Shown one piece after another: positions 21,033 to 33,136 of a stretch of DNA of 64,000 nucleotides; the stretch's first letter is position 1, and every line of letters starts with the position of its first letter. The notes below the pieces were generated by a model. It made no database searches, was not told the DNA's origin, and worked only from the letters and a program-made list of their open reading frames with translations. The DNA lies in NCBI GenBank assembly GCA_051453625.1, contig JBOZIK010000001.1, positions 249,756,540-249,820,539 of the forward strand. Reading direction: 5' to 3'. The position numbers and the translations under genes are program-made. Source of the stretch: Welwitschia mirabilis. Taxonomy: Eukaryota > Gnetophyta > Gnetopsida > Welwitschiales.

Positions 21033-21849
21033 TGTAATATTTTAAAATCATTAATTATGAAATCAAGTGTATTAAGCAATAATTGAGTGTGACTAGTAAT
21101 AGATGTTAATGGATGTAACTCAAATACGAAAAGATGTGTCCCATCATTATGTGATATAAACCTATGTCATTAAGTGGGNNNNNNNNNNNNNNNNNNNNNN
21201 NNNNNNNNNNNNNNNNNNNNNNNNNNNNNNNNNNNNNNNNNNNNNNNNNNNNNNNNNNNNNNNNNNNNNNNNNNNNNNNNNNNNNNNNNNNNNNNNNNNN
21301 NNNNNNNNNNNNNNNNNNNNNNNNNNNNNNNNNNNNNNNNNNNNNNNNNNNNNNNNNNNNNNNNNNNNNNNNNNNNNNNNNNNNNNNNNNNNNNNNNNNN
21401 NNNNNNNNNNNNNNNNNNNNNNNNNNNNNNNNNNNNNNNNNNNNNNNNNNNNNNNNNNNNNNNNNNNNNNNNNNNNNNNNNNNNNNNNNNNNNNNNNNNN
21501 NNNNNNNNNNNNNNNNNNNNNNNNNNNNNNNNNNNNNNNNNNNNNNNNNNNNNNNNNNNNNNNNNNNNNNNNNNNNNNNNNNNNNNNNNNNNNNNNNNNN
21601 NNNNNNNNNNNNNNNNGGGTGTGGATAGATTAGATGGAAGTAACTAATGATAAACTTAGCTGATCCCCAAGGGTTCTAGAATGAGGACTAAGGTTGTAGT
21701 TTACATATTTACTTGTAACACTGGTCCAAGATTATTTACTAATGACATAAAATGTAGTCTGCTACTATCAATAATAAAATTATTATTATATTTAAATTAT
21801 TCCTTGTTATATTTAAATTAATTTAAAAATAGTAAAATGAAACATTACA
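21033..21849 (+). repeat. 3' LTR of the gypsy element, with an N run inside
   Basis: It starts TGTAATATTTTAAAATC and ends ATTACA. The sequenced parts (21033-21178 and 21617-21849) total 379 bases, almost exactly the 381 bases of the 5' LTR. The two parts join at homologous positions of the 5' LTR, so the 438 N between them correspond to essentially no sequence in the partner LTR. Confidence 0.9.
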
Positions 21850-24800
21850 ATATATCTAGAAAATACTTCTTTAGAAACACTTTCAGAGGGAAGGCTTATA
21901 TAGTAAACTTCTTGACATACTCAGAAAAATTTATGATAAGCCAAGGAAGTAAATGTCAAGCTCTTATACCCCAAGATCACAAACAACTTTCATAGAATGA
22001 GCACCTTCTTTAGTTAGATCTTAACCTTAAGTTCTAAAATAATCCCTTAGTATAAAACTTTTAAGATCACATTATAGTTAAAAAAATTACTATTTCATTA
22101 GATCAAGATAAAAAGATCCTTGAGAACACCACTTACATCATAGTATCAAACATCCTTAATGTAATTATATTTTAGTAATTTATCACTTAGGAAAAAAATA
22201 TAAAAATAAAATAAGAAGGTACAATTAAGCTATAATGGTATTAATATTGATCATTATGATAAGTTAATATGAATGAATAATATTGATCATTGACTTGATT
22301 TAGTCTTTAGGGTATTCTAGATAAAAGAGAACTTAACATAAGTAGAGTTACATGCTTGGGGATAAAGAAGCATATATTTTACTAAATATGTTATAATATA
22401 TTCTTATTTTATTTCTTCCTTAATTACATAACTCATGATGTATCTGGAAGACTTATTAACTAAGCTTAATATTATTATTATATTTATTTTGATAAAATGC
22501 TTTTCTTACTATTAGCTACTTATACAAACTAACATATATTTAACTTGAAATGTTGATGGGTATTTTTTCTAACAATCACGTTTTCTTATAATGTGATTCA
22601 TTGCAATTATGTTATGCATATTATAATCATTTAATGATGTAGGTATAGCACATTCCTTAATGCTCATGATTTCTTTGAGTGTGCATCAATGCATTTAAGA
22701 TATACATCTTTAAATTTATCTCCTTATCTATTTAAGCATATGAATTAGATGTTTTAATATAATTTAACACATTAGGCATCCAAAGTTTTCATTATTTTGA
22801 TGGAAACTAAAAAAAACTCAAACTCTAGTAATATTATGCATTTATTGTAATATGAAAGATGATTTTTATAATGAGAAATATGTATCTTCCCTTCCATTCC
22901 CTCTCACCAAGATACTACAAAAATATAAGGGATCTTTTAAGCTTAGTGATTGAGGTTACTAATAGATGATTATGTGAATACTTTAGGTTTTAATATATGT
23001 GGGTATTCATACAAGTTTTATATTTCCTTATGGCATATTAAATGCATTTCTAAGATATCTTGAGGAAAAATAAATTCATCTTTGAGTTGCATCATGGTAG
23101 TGAGTTTTTAAATATTGCATTCTTACATTACCCTTATAGTGGGTCATGTGCTTAATCAAAACATGTCCACCAATATAGATCATCTTAATCTATTGTACGT
23201 GTAGTGATAGAAATAAAATGTAACATATAACTACATGTGATTTGAGTGCCTCTATATGAGAATACATAAGCATGGTTGTTTAGCTATTGGTACATTCAAT
23301 GATTTAACTACTCCCTTTACACTTTTATGTGTGTTTATAACTATGATCTTAGGAATTATACTTTAGTAAAGTCTATCATGTGATTAAATAATAATCTTAA
23401 GATTGGATGTGGTATTATTCAGGTGAGGCTATTATCATATAGTCTCTCGACATAGATCCTATGGATAACTTAGAGGTAACTATCTGGATCATAAACTAAA
23501 TGATTTTTTATGATGTATAATCATGTGATTTAATTAATTAAAAAAATACTTCTTAAGACCAATATAAGACTGATTTGTAATAGTTTTTATCTTTACTTTT
23601 CACAAAAATATTCTTCATGATTCTTGAATTTTTCCCTTTTTAGATCATATGCTTTATGATATTTTGTTTACTGTATAGCAAGGATTATTACTTATTATGG
23701 TTGATTAGTATTCTTGATGAAGATGATGAAATTTTAAAAAGAATAACCAAAAAATTAGAACAAACAAAGCATAATTTAGAGGAAAATCTTCAATCTTAGA
23801 AAAAAGGATTGAATCCAAAATCTAGATATGTAGAACCAGTCCCAACATATCATTCATTTTATGTATTTAGATATTAGTAGATATTTTGAGAATATGCTAC
23901 ATGTTTAGTTCTAAATCATTAAATATGAAAAGGTTCTAAAAGTATAAAGTTAGAAGTGACATGGAAATAAGATGGTCTTTAAGATCTATTTAGGATAATT
24001 TTAGAGTAGTAGTTAGAAATAATAAATGAAGATAATGTCAAAGTCATTGTAATTGATCCATCATTACTTAATTCAAAGTAAGATTATTTTAATCCTTTAA
24101 TTTTATAATATAAATTCTAAAATTTACGCTATAAAAATGATAAAATTTGGAGTAAAATTATTAAATTCTTTTTAAAATAGTTTATTTTATCATAAATGTA
24201 CTTATAAAAATAAGAAGAAAATTATAAAAATAGGATATTTAAAAAACATGTTATCAATAGGGATATTATTGGTAACATTACTATTAATAAAAATATTTTC
24301 CAAATTGTCATTAAAAATCCAAAAGGTTAAAGAGTCCATGCTCAAAACATCTTTTGATTTGTGTTCTCAAGAATTTATTCAATGTCTAACTATTTCAAAT
24401 ATAATATAATAAAATATTAATGTATTCCCTCAAAATCTCCTGATCTTTTCTACTCTCTTCCCTATAAGAGTCATACTACTCTTCTTGAAGAAAAGGAAGG
24501 GTAAAAATTTAAAGCAAAGATAAGAAAGGAGAAGATTTGACCAAAGCACTTATTAGTTCAATAGCTAGAGATTTTAACTAGAGTTTTAAATCCCATCCTC
24601 TTTTGGATTTAATTAAATTTTTTAATTAGATTCTTAAACTTAATAAAGACCACTGTTTAATTTATTATAAGTATTATCAAAGTTATTATTATTCTATCCA
24701 TTAATTTAGCAAACTCTAAAGAGAATTAAGTTTATTTTTGAAAGAAATATTTCTCATTTCTATCATATTTCTATTCTAGTTACAATGAGTTTATTTCATA

Positions 24801-25859
24801 ATTTCTAGTTTTAAAATCTATTTTAAATTAAATCTCTTTTATATTTGGGAATGATATTCTTAAAGTAATTACACACTTGTTTCAAATTTGTCTTTATTTT
24901 AAAAATGTTAACTTTGCATGTAGAATATACTATTCATAATTTTACTATACTAATAATAATCTATGATTCTAATTATAGTCTACTAATCCTGTAATATTTA
25001 GTTTTAAAAATCATTTTAACTATATTTCTTTCAAAGTCGATATGATATTTTTATAATCATTTTGCATCTTTTTCAAAATCACTTATAATATGAAATACCA
25101 TTATTTATTTCATAATAATAATTTTTTTATTTTATCTTAGCATTTGATTATAATTATGAAAAGCATGATTTAAATATTTAAAAATCATACGATATTAGAT
25201 ATCTTCTATATAAATAAATATTTTTTTAGTCTTCCATCATTTCATTATTTTAAATCAATGTTTATTCCAAGATTAAGTTATTCTTTCTAGATTTGACTAG
25301 AAATAGAATTTTTTTCAATTCCCAAAACATTAAAAGTGACTTAAATCTACTTCAAAACCATATTATAAAATACCTTATAGATCTTGATTGTTTTTAATAT
25401 TTTATTAAAGAATTCAAAATTAATATCATTATTCCAAATCATTTTATCCCATTTCAAAATAAATCTAAAACATTCTCTAAGTTTAATTAGGAAAAACATG
25501 TAGATTTAGTCTCAAAATTAGGAATTTAAAATATAATAAATTAGAATAATAAAAAGAAGGCAATATAAATGTTAGAAAAATTACCATAACATCCATTATT
25601 ATAGTTCATTGATGAGCTTGATTTGAGTCTAAAATTTATCTTTTTTNNNNNNNNNNNNNNNNNNNNNNNNNNNNNNNNNNNNNNNNNNNNNNNNNNNNNN
25701 NNNNNNNNNNNNNNNNNNNNNNNNNNNNNNNNNNNNNNNNNNNNNNNNNNNNNNNNNAAGTTCCCTTTATTCAAAAAGGTATTTTTTATTCTTCTCTTCT
25801 TCTCTCTCTTTATATAACATTTTGTTTTAGACAATATCAAAGATAATAATTAGAACCAT
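21850..25859. other. Very AT-rich DNA without a recognised element
   Basis: Four kilobases with no recognisable domain. A short plus-strand stretch near 23710-23800 reads DEDDEILKRITKKLEQTKHN, possibly a coiled-coil relic. 24.6-25.6 kb is among the most AT-rich DNA of the window. A 111-N gap lies at 25647-25757. Confidence 0.5.
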
Positions 25860-26240
25860 TTGTTAAAGGAGGAAGGAACATGGTACTTTCATAAAAATGT
25901 CTTTGAATTTTATAAAAATGAAGTCATGAATGATGAAAATCCTTATATCATTCATTATTCTATTCATTGCACTTCTTTAGTTTTGTCCTTGAGTGATATT
26001 GAAGTTCTAGTTAGAGCCAAACATCATGAGTCCTTACTGTACATATTTACTAAGTTCCTTACTTTTTGTTGTATAGTATTTAATGTTAATTATACACCCA
26101 ATAAAAAGGGATCCTTACTTTACAAATACCTTTATAAAAATCAATTGGCTTTCTTTTCATTTTTTATCCATGATAGCTTGCCTATATTTCATGTGATTAG
26201 ATACTCATTTAGATATGATAATAATTGTATAAGAAAATAA
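25860..26240 (+). pseudogene. Open 126-codon frame, possible transposon gag-like fragment
   Basis: This is one of the longest uninterrupted frames without N in the window. It contains GTWYFHKNVFEFYKNEVMND, an SLVLSLSDIEVLV segment, a Cys/Phe-rich stretch and AFFSFFIHDSLPIFHVIRYS. The EFYxN start, the SxxDIxxL step and the FxxHDxLP block resemble the plant transposon protein type (PF20167-like) suspected for 12979-15269, where FLHDQVSE stands at the comparable place. The match is by eye only. It has no visible promoter and may be a fragment whose 5' part is in the gap to the left. It is not similar to the array body downstream. Confidence 0.35.
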
Positions 26241-26766
26241 ATGATTTTACATGCCTAATTGTCCTTTTAAGGCCATCCTTAAGAACATTGACCATAAGAC
26301 TAATATATATATTTAATTATTAGTTTTCAATTTTGTTTACAATTTCCTATCATACACTTTAGATTTTGAAGGTTTAAATATATATTTCATTAAAGCCATT
26401 ATACCTAAAAATATCACTAAAGTTATAGGAATAAAGGTTAAATTTCAAGAGAACTTCAAGAAGTATATGATAAAGTATCTCCTCAATAAAGAATTTCTCT
26501 TTCATTACAAGATAAGTTTTCCCCATATTCTCCACCCACCATAAGAAAAAATGGCAAAGGACATATTATTGAATCTCACTATGTCTTTCTTGTATTTCTC
26601 TTTCTTAACATTCTTCTTCCACATCTAGTAATAGATTTCTAAATAAGTTTCTAGACTTCAAAACTCTTAGATTAAAAAACATTAGTTTCAAATAATATCA
26701 TATTAGAAAAGCAAAAGAAAGTTTAAAGAATCAAAATTAGATAGCTAAAAAGCTTTAGAGGATAAT
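26241..26766. other. Left flank of the retrotransposon array
   Basis: AT-rich sequence with no similarity to the 3' ends of the array bodies. The first LTR therefore begins at a true outer boundary of the array. Confidence 0.5.
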
Positions 26767-28131
26767 TGTAATGATGCCAAGTTGTAGAAATTTGATGGTG
26801 TACTTAGAGTACTTTTATAGGATATTTATATAGATTTGGAAGTAATTTTGATGATTATGAAGAGTAGATGGGATGATCATAGGCACATGTAATTCTTAGC
26901 ATAATTAAAGGCATTTTAGGCATGTTCTAGTACTTAGTATGTTGGAGGAAGATTAATGATAAAGAATAATAATTTGATTTACCTGAATAGATTTGGAAGA
27001 GNNNNNNNNNNNNNNNNNNNNNNNNNNNNNNNNNNNNNNNNNNCTAGAGTGACTCATTACAAGAAGGATTTAGGCTGGATCTTAGATTCAAAAAATCACC
27101 TTTTTAGGGGGGTGCTATTTAATTATTGTCCCCATGATATAAGGGATGATGACACATTTGGAGCCAACTATGGAGCCTATTGTGGAGTTAAAAGCTGATT
27201 AATTATCTATTATTAAGAAGTGTGATTTCCAATTTTACCCCCGTAACAGTTAGGATGATAACTATTTTATATATGCAGGACTAACTTATCTTGTAATGGG
27301 GTCATGACCTTACTTAGGCTACTAGGGATTTTTCTTTAACTTTTAGGATTACATTACTAGAACTTTTAACATAAAACTATAAATACCCCTTCTTGTCCTT
27401 ACTTTTAATTCATCGTTTGTACCTAATATGCTTGTGATGGAATATTGAAGGGCATGAGTTCCATCCAGAGCAAGAAAGAGGAGTTTTCTTGGTATCATAC
27501 TAAGTCTCTTCCATTAAGTTACTATTAATCTATTGTAAGTTAATGTAAAGTTCTTGAATTAATCCAATTACTTTTTGAATCAATACAATTGTTACTTCTA
27601 TTTCAATTTTATGATGTCCCTTATGGTTTACATTGATCATAATTTAGAGTGACAACTCTGTGATTTATATAGATAATAAGGACAACCTTTGTTAAGGTTG
27701 ACCTTGGTTAGTATTATATTTTCATTACTATTTTATTTTATTTTACATCACATTTTATATTCTACTTGGTAGATCTCATAGTTCATATTAATTAAGATGT
27801 AGTTGAATAAGTTTTTCAATTGATCTGAATTATAGAGAAGATAGTCCTCATAATAGAAGGATTAGGAACTAAGAGAATTCATTCAATTTCCACTTGCATT
27901 TCATTTTCATTCACTTGTATTACATTTAATTATTTATTTACTTTTAGGTTTTATAAGATAAAAGACCAAAAACATCTTGAAAATTAATATCTAAATATTA
28001 GTCTAATGCCTTCATTGGGATTATAACATTCGAGTAAACTCCCATCTAGAATAATGTGTGTTTTTTGCAAGTTATTTAATTTATAGGTTTATCTAAAGAA
28101 CTTGAAAATTACATAAATCCACAATGCATCA
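26767..28131 (+). repeat. Array LTR 1
   Basis: The start is aligned with TGTTGCAATGCC of the better copies; the end (GCATCA) lies three bases before the primer-binding site. A TATA box TATAAATA lies at 27378-27385. A 42-N gap (27002-27043) covers the place where the other LTRs have their first nested palindrome. This LTR is the left end of the array. Confidence 0.8.
27378..27385 (+). promoter_or_regulatory. TATA box of LTR 1
   Basis: TATAAATA followed by CCCCT. The same word stands at the same LTR position in all five copies (36129, 44447, 50270, 56325), which supports a real promoter: it is among the few short stretches unchanged in every copy. Confidence 0.7.
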
Positions 28132-28134
28132 TTT

Positions 28135-28152
28135 TGGTATGATTATTAGGGA
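28135..28152 (+). promoter_or_regulatory. Decayed primer-binding site, tRNA-Asp type
   Basis: TGGTATGATTATTAGGGA compared with TGGCGCCGTTGCCGGGGA, the site of Athila-like plant gypsy elements. There are nine differences; eight are C to T or G to A. Confidence 0.65.
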
Positions 28153-28739
28153 AGGTCATAAGGAGCTAGAGCATTATCGTTAATCAAATAAATACCTTGA
28201 ATCTTTTCTTTAAGTTATTAATTTGAATTAATATTGTATTTATAGTTTAGTTTAAAGTAGTTTTATTTCCATAAAATTTTATTTTCTATAATTTTTGTTT
28301 GGGATCCTATCATTCTCTCTATCATCTCAATGACATTGGATATAATATTTCTAAAATTTTATAATTAGTTTTTATTTTTGTAACTTTCTTTTATTTTTAA
28401 TTAAGTAAATAAAAATACTACTATCTTCGCTATCATCCACATGACAGATTAGATGATTGTCTAGTTTTTCGACAATCTTTTTCTAAGTTATTGCTTTTGG
28501 TAATTTTTTTATTAAGTTTTGAATTTATATTAGTATGATTATCATCTCCTCCATTATCTCCATGATAAATAGAACAACAGTTTAATTTCTCATTTTCTAT
28601 AATTTATTTAAATAGTTCAGTTTTTTAAGTGATTGTCGTCTCCTTTATCATTCTCATAATAAGGTGGATGACGTGTCCTTCTTTTTATTTTGGATTTCTA
28701 TTTGTTGTCTATGCAAGCAAGAATATAGTGAATTCTAGT

Positions 28740-30775
28740 AGAAAGACAAAATATCAAAGGAAATAAAACTTGATTGAAGAAAGTATTAGAATAGGATCAT
28801 TTAACTTCGAGAAAAATCTAGGTAGGCACTTCATAGATACACAAGATCCCAAAAAAATTTTTCCTCTTGTTGTAAAATCAAATTTTCTTTTCTCTCTATA
28901 GTCATTCTATTAGTTAGCCATTATACATCCTTTAAGTATTAAGAACCAACAATGTTGACAAAATGATAAAACATCCAAGAGATAGAAACTTGATCTTCAT
29001 TATATACTTATCTTCCTTGCCACCTTAAAATAAATTCCTATTATTTCATTCTTGTCATTTGCTTAGTAAATAGTAATAGAAGGATCTTGTGGAACTTATT
29101 TCTGAGAGAAAAAGAAACTTCCAAAATGCTAAGGACAATAGTAAGAAAACACTTCAAGAAATTTTTGCTGAAAGAAGGAGATCATTAAAAAATAATGTTG
29201 AGAAGAGGAATTGGTCCCCTTCCTCTTTTCAACCTTTTATTATTTCCCCTCTTCTTTTCAAACCTTAAATAGAAATAACAATGAAGATTCTCCACATTTT
29301 AGAAACTCCACATCATTTAAATAAACTTTTTATAATCATTTTTGTCAATTACAACCATCTCCTTTGCATCACTATGAAGCTTAACCATCTCTTATAAACT
29401 ACTATGAGGAAGAAAATGATCCTATGTAATAAATAATTAATGAAATAAAGGACATCCAAGAACATATCAATAAAAGACCAGATAAGACCAATCAAAACTT
29501 AGAAAATTTGGTTGAAATCTTGCAACAAATACTATTACACATTTAAGGATCTTTTATAACATAACATCCTCATTACTATCCTACTTCATCCTACCTTGAT
29601 GAAAATGAAGAAAACTAAGACACAAATAATGATGATTCTTGCTTTCAACTTGAAGATGAAATTTTGGATCAAACTTCAACACCCTACTCATTAGGAGATG
29701 AGTAAAGAGGAGATAATAATAATACAACTCAATATTTAAATAATCAGGATCAAGATGACCATTCATTCAATGATGACATTGAGGTTTTAGATTGTTTCCC
29801 TACCATCTATTTACTATCATATGAGGAATTCATTTATGCAAAATATGAAAACATTTCAGTCAATAATGAAGATGATGCTATTATTTCTCTTGATAACATT
29901 TTCAATGAATCTAATAAATTAGAGAATGATAGCAATATTCAACAAATGAAGGAAGATTTAGTCATGAATAATGATGAGAAAAATATAGCAATAAATCAAA
30001 ACAATAATGATAAGGATAACAGTGAATAAATAGACCATAAAAAAGGACCCCTACTAATTCATTTAAATTTCATGGAGGATAGACTTATTCTTTCTACCCA
30101 TATATATACGTCCTTTCCACTTATTCCTTCATGTGAAACTTCAAATTACATTCCCCCTTTTACTTTTACATCTACTTCTACTTCTTCCTTCACATTTCCT
30201 TATGATTTTGATAATGTTAATCTTTCTCTGTCTCTTCCAATTATACCTTCATATAATTCTCAACGCCATGTTCCTTTGCTTGACTCTCATAACATCCATT
30301 ATTTCAAAGAGTCTATTTCTTCTATATCTTAATATATTCCTTTTAAAAATTCATGTAATACTCAAAGTAACATTCTTTCATTTTCTACGAAGTGCACTTT
30401 ACCTTTTTCTTTTAATGATTATCCTTTTTAAAAGTTTAATTTGAAAGATCTTGAAATTTTAAATTGGGATAAGCTTTATCATTTTGATGATAATCCATGC
30501 TTAGTGTTGATATTAAGAAGCTTTTTAATATTATTCAATATTATTAAAATACCATAAAACCCTCTTGGTTTCATTCTTTGATTAGTACCTTGAATAAATT
30601 ATATAATAATACTTATGATTTATACTATTTTAATTTTGAAAATTGTGCTATAAAAGTTTTATCATTTTACTCTCTTTATCTCTAATTGATTTAACTACAA
30701 AATGATTGTATACCTTTTATGTTTTATCAATTGGTTTCTATTTGGTTTGGCCCTTATTTTTGTAAAAAATACAAT
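28740..30775 (+). pseudogene. Array ORF, copy A (ends at a gap)
   Basis: First copy of the long array ORF. Recognisable parts in order are a Ser/Asn-rich amino-terminal third, the segment EEENDPM followed by a heptad-like stretch (NQNLENLVEILQQ), an acidic Asp/Asn/Glu-rich middle, a Ser/Thr-rich patch (TSTSTSSFTFPYD) near 30170-30215 and a hydrophobic end with FYQLVSIWFGPYF just before the gap. No zinc knuckle or retroviral enzyme motif was seen. Stops and frameshifts break it throughout. The protein family is unknown to me; by position it replaces gag. Confidence 0.6.
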
Positions 30776-30875
30776 NNNNNNNNNNNNNNNNNNNNNNNNN
30801 NNNNNNNNNNNNNNNNNNNNNNNNNNNNNNNNNNNNNNNNNNNNNNNNNNNNNNNNNNNNNNNNNNNNNNNNNNN
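30776..30875. other. Assembly gap, 100 N, joining two bodies
   Basis: Left of the gap is the end of one array ORF. Right of it is the leader of another body, without an LTR between. The length is a placeholder. Confidence 0.9.
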
Positions 30876-31070
30876 CCCCATGGTACATAGACAATAGTCC
30901 AATATTTGCTTTTTCTAATTTTCTAAGTTTTGAAGTTTTAGTTTTCTATTAGCATGAGTATTGTCCTCTATATCGTTCCTATAATAGACTAGATAATAAT
31001 TTGTTGTATTTGATTTTAGATTTGATTTGTTGTCTAAGCATACATGAATACAGAGAATTCTAGTAAAAAG

Positions 31071-33136
31071 ATGAAATATTAAAGGGAGTGAAACTTGACT
31101 AGAGTAGGGTTATTTCAACTTTAAGTAAAATCTAGGTACATACATCATAGGTATACAAGTTCCAAGAATTTTTTTCCTCTTATTGTAGAATTATGTTTTC
31201 ATTTCTTTCTATAGTTATTAAACGTCTTTTAAGTGTTAAGAACCAATAATTTTGATACAACAATGAAACATCCAATAGAGGGAAACTTAATTTTCATCAT
31301 GTACTTATCTTTCTTATCATCTTGAATTCAATTCTTTTGTTTTATTCTTCTCACTTACTTTAATGAATAAAAATATAATTACCATTACAAAAATTATTTC
31401 TGAAAGGAGAAGAACTTGCAAAATATTGAGGATAATAGTAAGAAAACACTTCAAGAGATCTTTGTAAAAAGAAGGAGAAACATAAAAGATTCTAAAGTTT
31501 ATAATAATCAAATACTTCAAGAAGTTTTTTCAAGAAGGAAAACAACACAAAATGCTATTAAGAGTAGGAACTGAGCCCCTCCCTCTTTTTAATCATCTTA
31601 TTCTTTCTCCTCTTCTTTTCAAACCTCATATAAACATGATGATGAATATTATTTAGGAATTCCACTCATTTAGACAAACTTTTTATAATCATTTTTATCA
31701 ATCTCAATTATCTCTTAGGCATCACTATGAAGAAGAACCATCTCCCATGATCGACTATGAGGAAAAACATGATCTATTAAAAGAAAAGATTGAGAAAATA
31801 AAGGAGAACCAAGAAAACACAAATAAGAACTTAGAAAAATTATTGAAATTTTGTAACAAATACTATTACCTATTCAAGAATAGTTTACAACACAACATCC
31901 TCACAATTATTCTACTTCATCCTACCTTGAGAAAAATGAAAAAAATTTAGAAACAAATGACGATGATTCTTGATTTTAACTTGAAGATGAAATTGTGGAT
32001 CAAACTTCAACATCCTATTCATTAGGAGATACGTAAAAGAGATAAAATAATAAATATTTCAACAATTGTAATGAATATTACCATTTATTAGATGATGATA
32101 TTGAGATATTAGATTATATCCCTATCATCCATTTACTATTAGATAATCGAGATGAAGAATTTAATTATGAGAAAACTAAAAACTTTTTAATTATGATGAT
32201 GATGATGCTCTTATTTCTCTTAATAATATTTTTTATAAATATAATAAATTAGAAAATGAAAGCATGTTCAACATGAGAATCGTGATATAGTTATCAACAA
32301 TAATGAGAAAAGTGAAGAAACAATGCAACAAACTAATGATAAATACAATAGTAAAGAAACTAAATATAATGAAGAACCCTAGATCTTTATTCAACTTTCA
32401 TAGAGGATAGACTTGTTCTTTTTATCCATACTACTACATCTTTTTCACTTATTCCTTTATTTTCAAATCACATCGTTTCTTTTACTTGTACTTCACATTA
32501 CCTTATGACCTTGATAATGATAATTTTTCTCCATCTCTTTTAATTACACCTTTATATAATCCTCAAGGCTAAGTTATTTTCCTTAACTCTCATAACATCC
32601 ATTATTTTAAAGAGTCTATTTCTCCAATATTTCAATCTCTTTCTTTTAAACATTCATGTGATCCTTAAAGTAACATTCTTTCTTTTTTTACCAAGTCCAC
32701 TTTACCTTGTGCTTCTAATGATTATTCTTTTCAAAAGTTTGACTTGGAATATCTTTGAATTTTGAATTGAGATAAGCCTTATCTTCTTAATGATAATCCA
32801 TGCTTAGAGTTAAATCTTAAGGAACTTCTCAATCTTATTTAACATTATCAAAAGCTCTTAAAGACTTCTTGGATACATTCTTTGAGTAGTACATTAAATG
32901 AATTATCTCATGGTACTCATGCTTTACACTATTTTCATAAGAGATTATTTCTTAATAAAATTTATCACTTTCTTATCTCTTATTTTAATTTTAAAAATTG
33001 TGCTCTTAAAGTTTTATCATTTTACTTTTTTTATCTTTAATTTATTTTACTCTATAATAATTGCATTTTTTTAATTTTTTATCAATGGATTTATATTTGG
33101 TTTGGCCCTTATTTTTTTGAAAAATACAATACCTAA
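31071..33136 (+). pseudogene. Array ORF, copy B
   Basis: It runs from the ATG in AAGATGAAATATTAAAG to the TAA after GPYFFEKYNT, 2066 bases, about 688 codons if restored frame by frame. It contains the DYEEKHDLLKEKIEKIKENQ coiled-coil-like segment (open frame 31747-31950), the acidic middle, the Ser/Thr patch and the hydrophobic tail. It is more changed than copy A. In this copy the codon after QHY is CAA, which shows that the TAA at this point in some other copies is a secondary C to T change and that the ancestral frame continued. Confidence 0.6.

Larger units (their letters stand above)
12412..21849 (+). mobile_element. Ty3/gypsy LTR retrotransposon, full-length but inactive
   Basis: Both LTRs, a primer-binding site, gag, protease, RT/RNase H, integrase and a polypurine tract are present in the gypsy order (RT before integrase). 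The integrase core resembles plant chromoviruses of the Del/Tekay kind. Every coding domain has stops. The leader between primer site and gag is about 3.7 kb, far longer than usual, and holds an antisense transposon-like ORF, so a nested insertion is likely. Sequences next to the ends (ATAGG on the left, ATATA on the right) do not form a clear 5-bp target duplication. Confidence 0.9.

Noticed and set aside
21164-21647. Frames of about 155 codons in the gypsy 3' LTR
   Set aside because: They are made of the 438-N run inside a non-coding LTR.
12412-21849. Plant pararetrovirus instead of a gypsy element
   Set aside because: Paired LTRs, a Met-type primer site, a polypurine tract and an integrase core are present, and no movement or coat protein signature was seen.
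28305-28676. Repeated palindromes as a CRISPR array
   Set aside because: The genome is a plant; spacers are not unique and of regular length, and the motifs belong to a repeated transposon leader.
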